Positions 1 through 7,921 of a stretch of DNA of 46,943 nt are shown one piece after another. Under the pieces are notes generated by a model. The model had not been told where the DNA came from and made no database searches. It was given only the letters and a program-made list of their open reading frames with translations. The DNA is from Lachnospiraceae bacterium (lineage in GTDB: Bacteria > Bacillota > Clostridia > Lachnospirales > Lachnospiraceae): the NCBI GenBank assembly GCA_017455005.1, contig JAFTBX010000013.1, forward strand, positions 1-46,943, read 5' to 3'. Each line of letters begins with the position of its first letter. Position 1 is the stretch's first letter. Both the position numbers and the translations under genes were made by a program.

Positions 1-128
1 GTACGCCGCTCTAACTCGGCAAGGTTGACTGTTTCTAAACTGAATTTTTCACCAAGCTCCTTCTTCATTTCGTTGAGAGCTTGTGCTAAGATTTCGGAAG
101 AGTCATTACTTTTTGGTTCTTCTGTCAT
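1..128 (-). CDS. Partial N-terminus, helix-turn-helix/transposase-like protein
   Basis: An open frame begins at an ATG at 128, behind a good ribosome binding site (AAAGGAGAATT), and runs off the left edge after 42 codons. The visible part is acidic and helical (starts MTEEPKSNDSSEILAQAL, later NLAELERR). The end looks like the start of a helix-turn-helix of the kind found at the N-terminus of Clostridia transposases, but too little is visible to assign a family. Codons are AT-richer (TTA, AGT, AAA) than in the genes to the right, which fits a recently acquired element. It could equally be a host regulator. Confidence 0.5.
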   Translation of the reverse strand, partial: MTEEPKSNDSSEILAQALNEMKKELGEKFSLETVNLAELERR

Positions 129-139
129 AATTCTCCTTT

Positions 140-164
140 CCACTGGTGCATTGGCATCTCCAGT
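140..164. repeat. Small inverted repeat upstream of the partial gene
   Basis: CACTGG and CCAGTG arms flank a core that itself contains TGC/GCA, just upstream of the ribosome binding site of the partial gene at the left edge. It could form a hairpin in that gene's mRNA leader. The rest of 129-325 holds no convincing gene. On the minus strand a ten-codon ORF (MKDKKGVGAG) follows a GAGGGGAG site near 280, and no terminator with a T-run is visible for the M20 gene that ends at 326. Confidence 0.35.
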
Positions 165-325
165 GTAAAGAAGAAAAGAACTTCTGGTAATGGCTTTTTT
201 ATTTCGGCTGTGATTGGCGCTTTTTCTCCGGCTCCGAATGGTTCAAATCACCCGGCGCCAACACCTTTCTTGTCTTTCATTTTCGACTCCCCTCTGTTTC
301 AATATAACTTACTGCGTTTATTTCC

Positions 326-1540
326 TCACTTTTCTTTATCTGCCAGCGCCTTTACAAGCGCGAGGTAGCCGACAATGCCCTCGTCCATCATTTCCAGGCT
401 GATGCTGTCTTCCGCCGTATGGCAGAGCTTAATCTCGGCAGGGCTGTAGCCGAGACACTTCACACCCTTTGCCGTAAAGTGGCCGGTATCCGTCGCGAAC
501 GCCCAGGCTTTGGTCTGGATCTCATGTCCGACCGCCTCTTCGATCGTCTTTTTCGCAAGAACGATGAAGTCCTCATCAGGACTCACGCTGAACGGCTGTT
601 CGCCCTGGAAGCCCATTCCTTCGAAACCGGTATAGGTCGTCATCGGGAAGTAATAGATTCCCAGCTCGGCAGTCACCCCTTCGACATGGATCTGGTCCAT
701 GATTGCCTGGATCTTTTCGGTGACGCGTTCTACCGTATCCTCTCCTACCTGCCGGTAGTCAATGTAAACAACGATACTTCCCGGAATGATATTGGTAACA
801 AGGTTCTTACTGTCTGTCGGCGTGTCAATGCGCGTCACGCTCATTGTCGACGGCCCGAACAGCGGATCTGTCGCCATTTCCACTTCTTTCAGCTTCGGGA
901 GCAGTTTTTCCAGATAATCGACCGGATTATGTCCGAGGTGCGGCAGTGACGCATGGCAGGACTTGCCGTTGATCGTGATATACGGACAGCATCTGCCGCG
1001 GCTTCCGATCGCGATATCATTTTCCGAAGCCTCACCGACGATCGCGTAGTCCGTCAGCATAAACTCATCCTTGGTCTGCATCATGGAACCGAAGCCTGCG
1101 ATCTCTTCACATACGACCGCGGCCGTTACGACATCTCCCTTCGGAAGCATGCCGGCCTCGCGGAGCATGATCGGAACATAGATCTGGATCGCCATCGTAC
1201 CCTTGGTATCCGAAGCTCCTCGTCCCCAGATCCTTCCTTCCGCGATCTCGCCGCTGTACGGCGGATATTTCCATCTGCTGATATCGCCCTCGTCTACCAC
1301 ATCCATATGGCAGTTGAGCGTAACGGAACTTCCTCCGCCGCTTCCCTTTACCACGCCGAAGACACTGCCGTAGCGGTCCGTGATCACTTCGTCGTAGCCC
1401 AGTTCTTTCATCTTTGCGGCGACATAGGCTGCCACTTCACCCTCTTCGTTAGACTGAGAGTTGCGGCGGATCAGCTCCTGCGCCGTTTCAACGATCGCGT
1501 CCTTATACTTCGCCGCGATCTCCTGCAACATCTTATTCAT
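326..1540 (-). CDS. M20 family metallopeptidase (YgeY-like hydrolase)
   Basis: Predicted 404-residue zinc-dependent amidohydrolase of the M20 (ArgE/DapE/YgeY) family, cytoplasmic, likely cleaving an N-acyl amino acid or a dipeptide. The metal-site pattern is complete: His78 and Asp80 (CHMDVVDEG), Asp111 (GRGASDTKG), the catalytic Glu pair 145-146 (VVCEE), Glu170 (VGEAS) and a C-terminal LCHTAED histidine. The dimerisation-lid segment (SRGRCCPYITINGKSCHASL) lies in the middle. I chose the ATG at 1540, preceded by GGAGGG, rather than a longer frame that starts inside the upstream gene. It follows the Cys/Met lyase by 13 bases and is probably co-transcribed, suggesting release of a sulfur amino acid from a conjugate or peptide followed by lyase attack; that pairing is inference. 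The exact substrate cannot be read from sequence. Confidence 0.9.
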   Translation of the reverse strand: MNKMLQEIAAKYKDAIVETAQELIRRNSQSNEEGEVAAYVAAKMKELGYDEVITDRYGSVFGVVKGSGGGSSVTLNCHMDVVDEGDISRWKYPPYSGEIAEGRIWGRGASDTKGTMAIQIYVPIMLREAGMLPKGDVVTAAVVCEEIAGFGSMMQTKDEFMLTDYAIVGEASENDIAIGSRGRCCPYITINGKSCHASLPHLGHNPVDYLEKLLPKLKEVEMATDPLFGPSTMSVTRIDTPTDSKNLVTNIIPGSIVVYIDYRQVGEDTVERVTEKIQAIMDQIHVEGVTAELGIYYFPMTTYTGFEGMGFQGEQPFSVSPDEDFIVLAKKTIEEAVGHEIQTKAWAFATDTGHFTAKGVKCLGYSPAEIKLCHTAEDSISLEMMDEGIVGYLALVKALADKEK

Positions 1541-1553
1541 GAATCCCTCCTGA

Positions 1554-2753
1554 TCAGACCTCAGCAAGCGCCGCATCGAACTCAGCGATGATATCGTCCG
1601 GATCTTCCAGACCGATGGAGAAACGGATCGTTCCCATCGAGATACCTGCTGCCTTCAGCTCTTCCGCATTGTAAGCACGGTGAGATGTCTTTGCCGGATA
1701 AGAAAGTGTGGTACTGACGCCTGCAAGGCTCGGAACAAACTTGATCGTTTCGCATGCCGCGATAAATCTGCTGGCACCTTCCTCGCCGCCCGCGATATCC
1801 GCGCTCATCATGCCGCCGAATCTGCCGTTGATGAAGAGCTTGTCACCGAGTGCCTTGTATTTGGAAGAAGCAAGGCCCGGATAATATACTTTTTCGATCT
1901 TCGGATGCTTCTCGAGGAACTCCGCTACCTTCAGAGCATTTTCCGAATGCTTCGCGACACGCATCTCGAGCGTACGAAGGCTTCTGCAAAGCAGCCAGCA
2001 TTCCATCGGGCCCATCTGGCCGCCGTAAACAGCGTGTGCGTGGCGAAGCTTATTGATCGTTGCCTGATCGGAAACGATCGCGCCGCCGACGATGTCACTG
2101 TGGCCGCCGAGATATTTGGTCGTAGAATAAAGCACGATATCCGCGCCGTGTTCCATCGGACGGCAGACAAAGCTGGTCGCGAAGGTATTATCCACCGCAA
2201 GGATGCAGCCATGCTCATGCGCCAGTGCTGCAACCGCATCCAGATCATAGATGTTCATCGTCGGGTTAACGATGGTCTCCGTGTACAAAAGCTTGGTATT
2301 CGGTTTGATCGCAGCCTTGATCTCTTCGATATCATCAAACTCCACAAAGGTGACTTCGACTCCGAAGCGCGGCATTTCATTCTTCAGGAAATCATAGACT
2401 CCGCCATAGAGCACCGGAGAGGATACGATATGATCGCCGGCACTGACGCTTGCGAGGATGCAGGTCGTGATCGCAGCCATGCCGGAGCCGAACATCAGCG
2501 CGTCATCCGTCTTCTCAGCCACTGCAAGACACTCCGCGACCGCTGCCTGGTTCGGGTTGCCGTTTCTTCCGTAGATATATCCGAAAGCATCTCCGGCATA
2601 CACTGCGTCCAGTGTCGGAACATCATCGAACGAGAAGACCGAGCTCATGTAGATCGGCAGCACCTTCGGCACAGAAACGCCCGCTGCGATCTTCTTGGCA
2701 AGCGCATTCTCGCCGGCATGGATCAGTTTGGTGGTGATATTCTTTTCTTTCAT
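1554..2753 (-). CDS. PLP-dependent Cys/Met metabolism enzyme (methionine gamma-lyase-like)
   Basis: A 399-residue fold-type I PLP enzyme of the Cys/Met metabolism family (cystathionine gamma-synthase, gamma-lyase, methionine gamma-lyase). The PLP lysine is Lys213 in YSTTKYLGGHSD, the cofactor aspartate is in AVDNTFA, and the substrate tyrosines lie in YIYGRNGNPNQ and VLYGG. The residue two places after the second tyrosine is Gly118; characterised methionine gamma-lyases such as the Pseudomonas putida enzyme have a cysteine there, so the substrate may instead be cystathionine, homocysteine or O-acetylhomoserine. The ATG at 2753 has an AAGGAGG site. It reads first in an operon with the M20 gene and is transcribed away from the PatB-like lyase, so the locus is devoted to sulfur amino-acid breakdown or interconversion. 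Confidence 0.88.
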   Translation of the reverse strand: MKEKNITTKLIHAGENALAKKIAAGVSVPKVLPIYMSSVFSFDDVPTLDAVYAGDAFGYIYGRNGNPNQAAVAECLAVAEKTDDALMFGSGMAAITTCILASVSAGDHIVSSPVLYGGVYDFLKNEMPRFGVEVTFVEFDDIEEIKAAIKPNTKLLYTETIVNPTMNIYDLDAVAALAHEHGCILAVDNTFATSFVCRPMEHGADIVLYSTTKYLGGHSDIVGGAIVSDQATINKLRHAHAVYGGQMGPMECWLLCRSLRTLEMRVAKHSENALKVAEFLEKHPKIEKVYYPGLASSKYKALGDKLFINGRFGGMMSADIAGGEEGASRFIAACETIKFVPSLAGVSTTLSYPAKTSHRAYNAEELKAAGISMGTIRFSIGLEDPDDIIAEFDAALAEV

Positions 2754-3090
2754 AGCTGATTCCCTCCTTAAGATATGTAAACATAGATTTAAATTGTGAA
2801 AAACGTGAATATTGACTCTATATTTTAATAATAATTGTTAATGTTGCATTTGAGAAATATCTATTATTCTCAAAAAGCCATTCCAAAAACGCCTATCCTA
2901 TCCATGATTTAGGCAACATTGACAGTAAATTATGTATTTATTTATGCACAATGTTGAAGCCGGAGCCGGTCAGAAACTCTCGCACAAAATGAAACAGTAT
3001 TTATATTTCTTTTTCCGCAACAAAGCTTGATGGTACAGTCTGAAATGGTATAATGGACAAAACCATAGAATACTGAAAGGCAGGTCTGAT
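2754..3090. promoter_or_regulatory. Divergent AT-rich regulatory region with nested palindromes
   Basis: This 337-base gap separates the two divergent C-S lyase genes. It contains TGAGAA-N10-TTCTCA at 2851-2872, flanked by an inverted repeat AATGTTGC (2840-2847) and GCAACATT (2913-2920), plus another CAATGTTG at 2948-2955. Repeated dyads in a divergent promoter are typical of LysR-type or similar operators. No regulator gene lies next to them here. I could not place a convincing minus-strand promoter because the stretch is very AT-rich. Confidence 0.5.
3027..3054 (+). promoter_or_regulatory. Sigma-A promoter of the PatB-like gene
   Basis: TTGATG at 3027-3032, a 16-base spacer and a perfect TATAAT at 3049-3054. 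This would start transcription near 3061, about 30 bases before the start codon at 3091, leaving room for the GAAAGGCAGG ribosome binding site. Confidence 0.75.
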
Positions 3091-4305
3091 ATGAGATTTG
3101 ATTTTGATACAATGATGGAACGTCACGGAATGGATTCGATCGCTGTAGACGCGATCGGGGCGGCAGTGGATTTTGCCAAGGCTCCGGAAGCTCCGAAGGA
3201 GGGCTTCGACGCGATCCCGATGTGGGTCGCGGATATGAATTTTCCGACAGTTCCGACGATTCCCGAAGCAATCATCAAAAGGACGCAGCATCCGGCATAC
3301 GGTTACTTTGCGCCGACCGATGAGTATTTCAGTTCCATCATCCGCTGGCACCATCTCCGGAACGGCGTGGAAGGCCTGAAGCCGGAACATATCGGTTATG
3401 AAAACGGCGTACTCGGCTGTGTGGCATCGGCGATGCAGGCATTTACTTCACCGGGAGAAAAATTCCTCATGCACAGCCCTACCTATATCGGTTTCACGCA
3501 TGTTCTGGAAGATAACGGCCGGACCGCGGAACTGAGTCCGCTGGTCAAAGATGCGGACGGTATCTGGCGCATGGATTATGAGGACATGGACCGGAGACTG
3601 AAGGAAAACCACATTCATTTTGCCATCTTCTGCAGCCCGCACAATCCCTGCGGCCGCGTCTGGGAGCGATGGGAGATTGAAAAGGCCATGGAGATCTTTA
3701 AAGCCAACGACGTTGTCGTAGTCTCCGATGAGATCTGGTCGGATATCATCCTTGAGGGGCACAAGCACATCCCGACCCAGAGCGTCAGCGAGGACGCAAA
3801 GATGCGGACGATCGCGATCTATGCGCCGAGCAAGACCTTCAATCTCGCCGGCCTCATCGGAAGCTATCACATTATCTATAACCCGTATCTCCGTGACAGA
3901 GTCGTACGCCAGAGCATCTGCAGCCACTATAATGAAATGAATGTGCTCTCCATGCACGCGCTGATCGGCGCTTACAAGGATGACGGCCATGTCTGGGCAG
4001 ATGAGCTCTGCCAGACGCTTTCAAAGAATGTCTACTACGCATATGACTTCGTAAAGGAAAACTTCCCCGGTGTTGACACAGCAAAGCCCGAGGGAACCTA
4101 CATGATGTTCCTGCATTGCGAGGATTACTGCAAAAAGACCGGCCGTACGATCGACGAGGTTATCAAGGCCGGCTGGGATGTCGGCGTTGCATGGCAGCAG
4201 GGTGCGCCCTTCCATGATCCCTGGGCGATCCGCATGAACTTTGCCGTCCCCTATGCCTATGTCGTAAAGGCGATGGAAAGGCTGAAGAAGTACGTATTTA
4301 TCTGA
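3091..4305 (+). CDS. PatB/MalY-type aminotransferase, probable cystathionine beta-lyase
   Basis: A 404-residue class I/II aminotransferase-fold protein of the MalY/PatB subgroup, whose characterised members cleave the C-S bond of cystathionine or cysteine conjugates with PLP. Seen in sequence: the N-terminal IPMWVADMNFP segment typical of this subgroup, the GYENGVLGC cofactor region, CSPHNPCGRVW, VVSDEIWSD, and the Schiff-base lysine Lys248 in YAPSKTFNLAG. Full length for the family. It stands alone on the plus strand with its own promoter and ends at the strong hairpin at 4405-4445. Its neighbours across the divergent promoter are the Cys/Met-type lyase and the M20 hydrolase, so homocysteine, pyruvate and ammonia production from cystathionine is the natural reading. 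MalY-like regulatory roles are possible but not shown. Confidence 0.9.
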   Translation: MRFDFDTMMERHGMDSIAVDAIGAAVDFAKAPEAPKEGFDAIPMWVADMNFPTVPTIPEAIIKRTQHPAYGYFAPTDEYFSSIIRWHHLRNGVEGLKPEHIGYENGVLGCVASAMQAFTSPGEKFLMHSPTYIGFTHVLEDNGRTAELSPLVKDADGIWRMDYEDMDRRLKENHIHFAIFCSPHNPCGRVWERWEIEKAMEIFKANDVVVVSDEIWSDIILEGHKHIPTQSVSEDAKMRTIAIYAPSKTFNLAGLIGSYHIIYNPYLRDRVVRQSICSHYNEMNVLSMHALIGAYKDDGHVWADELCQTLSKNVYYAYDFVKENFPGVDTAKPEGTYMMFLHCEDYCKKTGRTIDEVIKAGWDVGVAWQQGAPFHDPWAIRMNFAVPYAYVVKAMERLKKYVFI

Positions 4306-4404
4306 TCCTCCTCTCCCGTCGGCAGATCAGACAGGATGAACAGCATTACCGGTATAAGAACTGCATGTTCTGCCGGATCAAAGAAATCAAACCCGTATGA
4401 ACAT

Positions 4405-4445
4405 AAAATCTCCGGACAAGGTCAATTCCCTGTCCGGAGATTTTT
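4405..4445. terminator. Bidirectional intrinsic terminator
   Basis: A perfect 14-base-pair stem (AAAATCTCCGGACA with TGTCCGGAGATTTT) around a 12-base loop, flanked by A-run and T-run. It serves the plus-strand lyase ending at 4305 and the minus-strand MATE gene ending at 4511. The preceding 4306-4404 shows nothing else. Confidence 0.9.
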
Positions 4446-4510
4446 CTGTATCTTCGGTATTCATTTGTCTATATGATCGTACCGCCGGTGTTTTCCGGTT
4501 TTCCGTGCAT

Positions 4511-5857
4511 TTAAGCTTTATCTCCTGTCTGCCCGGCATTCCACGGTCCGTGCAGGTAGAAAAAGAGGGAAATACAGGTCGCGATCGTCCAGCCCACCGG
4601 CCATGCACACCAGATACCGGTCGACCCGAGGGCAGTTTTTGAAAGAACGATAGCAAGCACGACTCTTAAGATCAGATCGGTGAAGGTCGCGACCATGAAC
4701 CGTCCCATCAGGCTCGCGCCGCGTAAGGTTCCGTCCGCGATCAGCTTCGCCGATATGACAAAGTAGAACGGTGAAAGGATCCTTAGGAAACTGATGCCGG
4801 TATGAAGTGCTTCCGCCGAAGGCTCGGACATAAAGAGGTACAAAAGCTGTTTTCCGCCAATAAAATACAAAAGCACAAGCGGAAGGGAAAGCATCCAGAT
4901 CATTTTCAGACCTGCCCGGAAGCCCTCGCGGACACGGCCCAGCTTTCCGGCGCCGATATTCTGCGCGGTATAGTTGGAGATGCCGTTGCCAAGTGTCGTA
5001 AAGGAAGTGATCACGAGGTTGTTGAGTTTTACCGCTGCCGAGTAGCCCGCCATCACGCCGGGACCAAATCCGTTGATCACGCCCTGGATCACGATGTTTC
5101 CGACAGAGATAAAGCTCTGCTGCAGGATACTGGGGATCGCCACCGTGGCAAACTTTTTACAGATTCCCCACGAAAAGAGCGCCGGCTTCTCTGATGTTTC
5201 GACCGTCTTAAGCCGCCGCAGCACAAACAGCACCGCGAGGATACAGCTTGCTCCCTGACAGATGAAAGTCGCCCAGGCGACACCTGCAACGCCCATGTGG
5301 AACCCCGCGACAAACCAGATGTCCATCGCGATGTTCGTACATGAGGAAACCGCCAGAAACCAGAACGGCGTCTTTGAATCGCCCATCGCGGAGAATATCC
5401 CGGTCGAGATGTTGTAAAAGAACACAAACGGCAGTCCCCAGATATAAATATCCAGATAGAGTCTGGAGTCCGCGTACAGCACCTCGGGAGTATGGATCAG
5501 GTCGAGAAGCGTCCCGCAAAACAAAAGCCCGCCGAGCATTAAGACCTCGCACACTGCTCCGCTTGCGATCATAGCCGTGGTGACAGCAGTCTTCATGTCT
5601 TTGTACTGTCTCGCTCCGAAATAAGTCGAAACAATGACGGAGCAGCCGATATTGCAGCCGAACGCAAACGCGATAAAGATCAGCGTGATCTCATAGCTGT
5701 TTCCTACCGCAGCGAGGGCATTTTCACCGATAAACTTACCCGCTACAAGACTGTCAGCAATGTTATAGAGCTGTTGAAAAATAATACTTCCGAATAATGG
5801 CAGGCAAAAACGCCACAATACCTCCTCAGGCCTGCCGGTCGTCAGATCTTTGTTCAA
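4511..5857 (-). CDS. MATE family multidrug/Na+ antiporter
   Basis: A 448-residue membrane protein of the MATE family, with about twelve hydrophobic segments in two related halves. The N-terminus shows the family pattern LFGSIIFQQLYNIADSLVAG, with the conserved acidic residue of helix 1 and AAVGNSYEIT after it. MATE proteins export cationic drugs or metabolites in exchange for Na+ or H+. The only workable start is TTG at 5857, with AGAGGA seven bases upstream; in-frame codons further upstream meet a stop. It is monocistronic, between its own promoter and the shared terminator at 4405-4445. The substrate is unknown. A perfect dyad over the promoter suggests a dedicated repressor, not encoded next to it. 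Confidence 0.9.
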   Translation of the reverse strand: MNKDLTTGRPEEVLWRFCLPLFGSIIFQQLYNIADSLVAGKFIGENALAAVGNSYEITLIFIAFAFGCNIGCSVIVSTYFGARQYKDMKTAVTTAMIASGAVCEVLMLGGLLFCGTLLDLIHTPEVLYADSRLYLDIYIWGLPFVFFYNISTGIFSAMGDSKTPFWFLAVSSCTNIAMDIWFVAGFHMGVAGVAWATFICQGASCILAVLFVLRRLKTVETSEKPALFSWGICKKFATVAIPSILQQSFISVGNIVIQGVINGFGPGVMAGYSAAVKLNNLVITSFTTLGNGISNYTAQNIGAGKLGRVREGFRAGLKMIWMLSLPLVLLYFIGGKQLLYLFMSEPSAEALHTGISFLRILSPFYFVISAKLIADGTLRGASLMGRFMVATFTDLILRVVLAIVLSKTALGSTGIWCAWPVGWTIATCISLFFYLHGPWNAGQTGDKA

Positions 5858-5898
5858 AGGAATATCCTCTTTTCATATTTATGCGTGTTAGCCACGGT

Positions 5899-5932
5899 TT
5901 CCAATCATAGCACACACGATTGGAATATGTAA
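5899..5932 (-). promoter_or_regulatory. MATE promoter with overlapping operator palindrome
   Basis: On the minus strand TTACAT (5927-5932), a 17-base spacer and an extended TGCTATGAT -10 (hexamer 5904-5909) form a good sigma-A promoter. A perfect 8-N11-8 inverted repeat, TTCCAATC (5899-5906) and GATTGGAA (5918-5925), covers the spacer and -10, an ideal position for repression. Confidence 0.7.
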
Positions 5933-5986
5933 GGGTATTCATTGTACTTGGTAAAAAAACCGGCGGGGTCGTTATAAATAATATAA

Positions 5987-6015
5987 GCCCTCTTTGTGCT
6001 GATAACAAAGAGGGC
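5987..6015 (-). terminator. Terminator of guaA
   Basis: GCCCTCTTTG and CAAAGAGGGC form a perfect 10-bp stem with a 9-base loop starting 14 bases after the guaA stop. On the minus strand it is followed by TTATATTATTTAT rather than a pure T-run. Confidence 0.75.
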
Positions 6016-6029
6016 ATGTCTCACGGATG

Positions 6030-7580
6030 TCACTCCCACTCCACGGTTGCGGGGGGCTTGCTCGTGATGTCGTATACTACGCGGCTGATGCCGCGGACTT
6101 CGTTCGTAATGCGGCTGCTTGCCTTCGCCAGCAGCTCGTAAGGCAGCCTGGTCCAATCTGCCGTCATAAAGTCATCGGTGCTGACCGCACGGAGCGCCAG
6201 CGTATATCCATAGGTCCTAGCATCACCCATGACGCCGACGCTGCGGCCGTTGGTCAGAACCGCGAAATACTGATTGGTCTCCTTTTCAAGCTTAGCCGCT
6301 GTGATTTCTTCGCGGAAGATCGCGTCTGCCTCGCGGAGAATCGACAGTTTTTCTTCTGTAATCTCACCCATGACACGGATGGCAAGACCCGGACCCGGGA
6401 ACGGCTGACGCCATACCAGATCGTATGGGATGCCCAGTTCAATGCCGGCTGCCCTGACTTCGTCCTTAAAAAGGTCACGGAGCGGCTCCACGATCGCGTC
6501 AAAGTCTACGACATCCGGAAGTCCGCCGACGTTATGATGGCTTTTGATCACAGAAGCATCCCCCGCGCCGGATTCGATGACATCCGGGTAGATCGTACCC
6601 TGGACGAGATAGTTCACCTTTCCCAGCTTCCCGGATTCCTCCTCAAATACACGGATAAACTCTTCACCGATGATCTTGCGCTTTTTCTCCGGTTCCGTCA
6701 CCCCGGCAAGCTTGCCGAGAAAGCGATCGGCAGCATTGACACGAATGATGTTTATATTGAACTTGCGGCGGAAGGTCTGTTCCACCATATCGCCCTCATC
6801 CTTACGCAGCAGACCATGATCCACGAATACGCAGGTCAGGCGGTCACCGATCGCCTTATGCATCAGTACCGCCGCCACGGATGAATCCACACCGCCGGAG
6901 AGAGCGCAAAGCGCGGTTTTTCCTTCCATCTCACGCCGGTACTTGTCTACTGTGCGCGCCACGAAGTCATCCATGCTCCAGTCACCGCTGCAGCCACAGA
7001 CATCATAAAGAAAATTATGCAGGATCTGTCTGCCATACTCCGTATGGGTCACTTCCGGGTGGAACTGTACCGCATAGATGCGTCGCCTTGCATCGCTCAT
7101 CGCCGCGCACGGACAATGCCCGGTAACAGCATCCACTTCAAATCCATCAGGGATCCGGCGAACATAGTCGGTATGGCTCATCCATACCGTACTTTTTTCG
7201 GGCATACCCTTAAACAACACGCAATCTTCGGATTTGACCTGATTCGTATGGACTTCCACCTTGCCGTATTCACTGATGCTGCCGGCGGAGGCAATCTCGC
7301 CGCCTGCCATCCAGGCAATCAACTGATGTCCGTAGCAGATACCAAGGACCGGGATCCCGAGATCCAGGATCGCCGGATCATAATGCGGCGACGCCGGATC
7401 ATAAACACTGTTCGGCCCTCCGGTAAAGATAATGCCGGTATATCCGGCTTGTGCGATTTCCTGTACAGAGATCTTATTGTACGGACGGATCTCCGCATAT
7501 ACATGCTGCTCGCGAACACGCCGCGCAATCAGCTGGTTATACTGTCCCCCAAAGTCAAGAACCAGGATTTTATCTTGCAT
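6030..7580 (-). CDS. guaA: GMP synthase (glutamine-hydrolysing)
   Basis: A 516-residue GuaA converting XMP, ATP and glutamine to GMP in the last step of guanine nucleotide synthesis. The N-terminal class I glutamine amidotransferase domain (about 1-200) carries the nucleophile Cys82 in GICYGHQ and the partner His-Glu in [10 protein letters not shown]. The ATP-pyrophosphatase P-loop follows ([12 protein letters not shown], about residue 230), then the C-terminal dimerisation domain with FPGPGLAIR, ending in the conserved VEWE. The ATG at 7580 has GGAGGG upstream; a longer frame adds 14 residues without homology. It is the only gene of its transcript, between a strong promoter and attenuator-like leader upstream and a hairpin at 5987-6015. 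Confidence 0.98.
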   Translation of the reverse strand: MQDKILVLDFGGQYNQLIARRVREQHVYAEIRPYNKISVQEIAQAGYTGIIFTGGPNSVYDPASPHYDPAILDLGIPVLGICYGHQLIAWMAGGEIASAGSISEYGKVEVHTNQVKSEDCVLFKGMPEKSTVWMSHTDYVRRIPDGFEVDAVTGHCPCAAMSDARRRIYAVQFHPEVTHTEYGRQILHNFLYDVCGCSGDWSMDDFVARTVDKYRREMEGKTALCALSGGVDSSVAAVLMHKAIGDRLTCVFVDHGLLRKDEGDMVEQTFRRKFNINIIRVNAADRFLGKLAGVTEPEKKRKIIGEEFIRVFEEESGKLGKVNYLVQGTIYPDVIESGAGDASVIKSHHNVGGLPDVVDFDAIVEPLRDLFKDEVRAAGIELGIPYDLVWRQPFPGPGLAIRVMGEITEEKLSILREADAIFREEITAAKLEKETNQYFAVLTNGRSVGVMGDARTYGYTLALRAVSTDDFMTADWTRLPYELLAKASSRITNEVRGISRVVYDITSKPPATVEWE

Positions 7581-7663
7581 ACACCCTCCTTCAAATCCAC
7601 ACACCCGCTGAACCCGGACCAACTACAAAAGATTAATAGCTGCCCGTCTCCCGGACAATTACA

Positions 7664-7720
7664 TTATTTAAACAAAAACAGCGAAGACACGGCAAACACA
7701 CCGGGACCTCGCTGTCTCAT
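7664..7720 (-). CDS. Candidate 18-residue leader peptide upstream of guaA
   Basis: An ATG lies 8 bases beyond the -10 box of the guaA promoter, so the mRNA would begin 0-3 bases before it. The frame encodes MRQRGPGVFAVSSLFLFK and stops at TAA. The whole intrinsic terminator at 7674-7715 lies inside this frame, so a ribosome translating it would melt the hairpin and let RNA polymerase reach guaA. No ribosome binding site is present or possible; translation would have to be leaderless or nearly so. Existence of the ORF is seen; its role is inferred. The peptide has no run of a single amino acid, so classical amino-acid attenuation is unlikely. Confidence 0.55.
   Translation of the reverse strand: MRQRGPGVFAVSSLFLFK
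7674..7715 (-). terminator. Intrinsic terminator inside the guaA leader
   Basis: On the minus strand ACAGCGA (7709-7715) pairs with TCGCTGT (7678-7684), with an inner CGG/CCG pairing, followed by a run of five T. It starts only about 8 bases downstream of the expected transcription start and about 95 bases before the guaA start codon. It lies downstream of the promoter, so it would act as an attenuator. Confidence 0.75.
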
Positions 7721-7728
7721 GCTATGAA

Positions 7729-7757
7729 ACTATAAATCAAATTCGTACTTCTGTCAA
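7729..7757 (-). promoter_or_regulatory. Strong sigma-A promoter of guaA
   Basis: TTGACA (7752-7757), a 17-base spacer and TATAGT (7729-7734) on the minus strand. Expected transcription start near 7722. Confidence 0.85.
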
Positions 7758-7770
7758 TTCTCAACCATAT

Positions 7771-7871
7771 TATCAGACGCCGGTTTTCGGAAGTATCTGA
7801 TATGGAGCTGTATTACCCACGTTGCATGCTCTTCCATCTGAAAACCAGAGCAATTCTGATCGTGGAGCTGT
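7771..7871. other. Structured intergenic stretch between EamA gene and guaA promoter
   Basis: TATCAGA (7771-7777) pairs with TCTGATA (7796-7802). CCACG (7817-7821) pairs with CGTGG (7861-7865), enclosing GCTCT/AGAGC (7828-7832 with 7847-7851). TGGAGCTGT occurs twice as a direct repeat (7803 and 7863). No ORF is supported. It may be the 3' end of the exporter transcript or a small RNA; no T-run marks a clear terminator. Confidence 0.35.
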
Positions 7872-7921
7872 CTGTCCGGATGAATGACATAAGAAATCGT
7901 CACTAAGAGCCGCAGATCAGT

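Noticed and set aside
1680..2759. 359-residue plus-strand open frame
   Set aside because: Antisense to the Cys/Met lyase gene, with shadow-like composition.
7581..7760. Purine riboswitch upstream of guaA
   Set aside because: The conserved purine-riboswitch loop and junction sequences are absent; the leader is too short before its terminator.
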